DNA from: Acidobacteriota bacterium
Lineage (GTDB): Bacteria > Acidobacteriota > Terriglobia > Terriglobales > Acidobacteriaceae
Direction: 5' to 3'
DNA: 5,907 nt
Assembly: GCA_021810175.1 (NCBI GenBank)
Contig: JAJZJJ010000222.1
Span: 1-5,907, forward strand
Both the position numbers and the translations under genes were made by a program. The notes beneath the pieces are model-generated. The model saw nothing but the letters and a program-made list of their open reading frames with translations. It had not been told where the DNA came from and searched no databases. Positions 5,692-5,907 of this stretch are shown here, piece after piece. Position 1 is the first letter of the stretch. Every line of letters begins with the position of its first letter.

Positions 5692-5907
5692 ATGATCTAT
5701 TGTCCACGGCCGTTCATGAAGCGTGTTTCTGCCGCGGTGCTTGCCGGTTCGCTTGTCGTGGCGCCGCACCTCCTGGCCGAACAGCATCTCCCCGTTTTTT
5801 CCCATGATCAGCCGATCCTCGCGCATTCCCAGGGCTACCTCGGCGTGGACGTCCGCGACATCGGCACCGCGCGAGCTTCCCAGCTGCACCTGAAAAGTAC
5901 GCGCGGC
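5692..5907 (+). CDS. Secreted PDZ-domain protein, N-terminal part, cut by window edge
   Basis: The reading frame stays open for 72 codons to the window edge. Residues 1-29 look like a Sec signal peptide: basic start (R6, K10, R11), hydrophobic core VSAAVLAGSLVVAPHLL, and a likely cut after HLLA at 29. After a short spacer, GYLGVDVRDI (48-57) is the opening of a PDZ domain of the bacterial HtrA/CtpA kind; YLGV matches the carboxylate-binding loop. HtrA proteases place the trypsin-like domain before the PDZ. Here the PDZ follows the signal peptide directly, so this is not DegP/DegS of normal layout; it may be a PDZ-only protein or have another domain downstream. The ATG at 5692 has a weak AAAAGG site 10 bases upstream; the ATG at 5716 gives a neater signal peptide (MKRVSAAV) but has no ribosome site. 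It lies 103 bases after the HEAT-like gene and probably belongs to the same envelope system. Confidence 0.8.
   Translation, partial: MIYCPRPFMKRVSAAVLAGSLVVAPHLLAEQHLPVFSHDQPILAHSQGYLGVDVRDIGTARASQLHLKSTRG

Overview
The window reads as ordinary chromosomal DNA of a GC-rich bacterium. An Acidobacteriota of the Terriglobia type is my best guess. This rests on base composition, codon use and the particular set of an ECF sigma factor, a zinc-finger/HEAT membrane protein and a PDZ protein. It is an inference from style, not a database match. There are no mobile elements, CRISPR arrays, tRNA or rRNA genes, and no stretch over 300 bases without a gene.

Left part (1-891): the start of a class V (alanine-glyoxylate type) aminotransferase gene runs leftwards off the window. 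It diverges from a yqeY gene for a GatB/YqeY-domain protein of 150 residues. The 85-base gap between them holds two back-to-back -10 boxes whose upstream regions overlap.

Middle part (889-3692): an RNase HI-family gene on the minus strand converges on yqeY and diverges from a recQ helicase gene. The RNase H has all four catalytic acids and carries an extra Gly/Pro/Ala-rich linker and a small C-terminal tail. The RecQ protein is complete, with helicase core, zinc cluster, winged helix and HRDC domain. It has about 65 more residues than usual between the helicase core and the zinc cluster.

Right part (3693-5907): three plus-strand genes form what looks like an envelope-signalling unit. These are an ECF-type sigma factor, then a single-pass membrane protein with a cytoplasmic anti-sigma zinc finger and an extracytoplasmic HEAT-like region, then a secreted PDZ protein that is cut by the window edge. 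A strong stem-loop lies between the second and third gene. The simplest reading is that the membrane protein holds the sigma factor until an envelope signal reaches its HEAT domain, and that the PDZ protein belongs to the same envelope function. This three-gene unit is the part most worth a second look.
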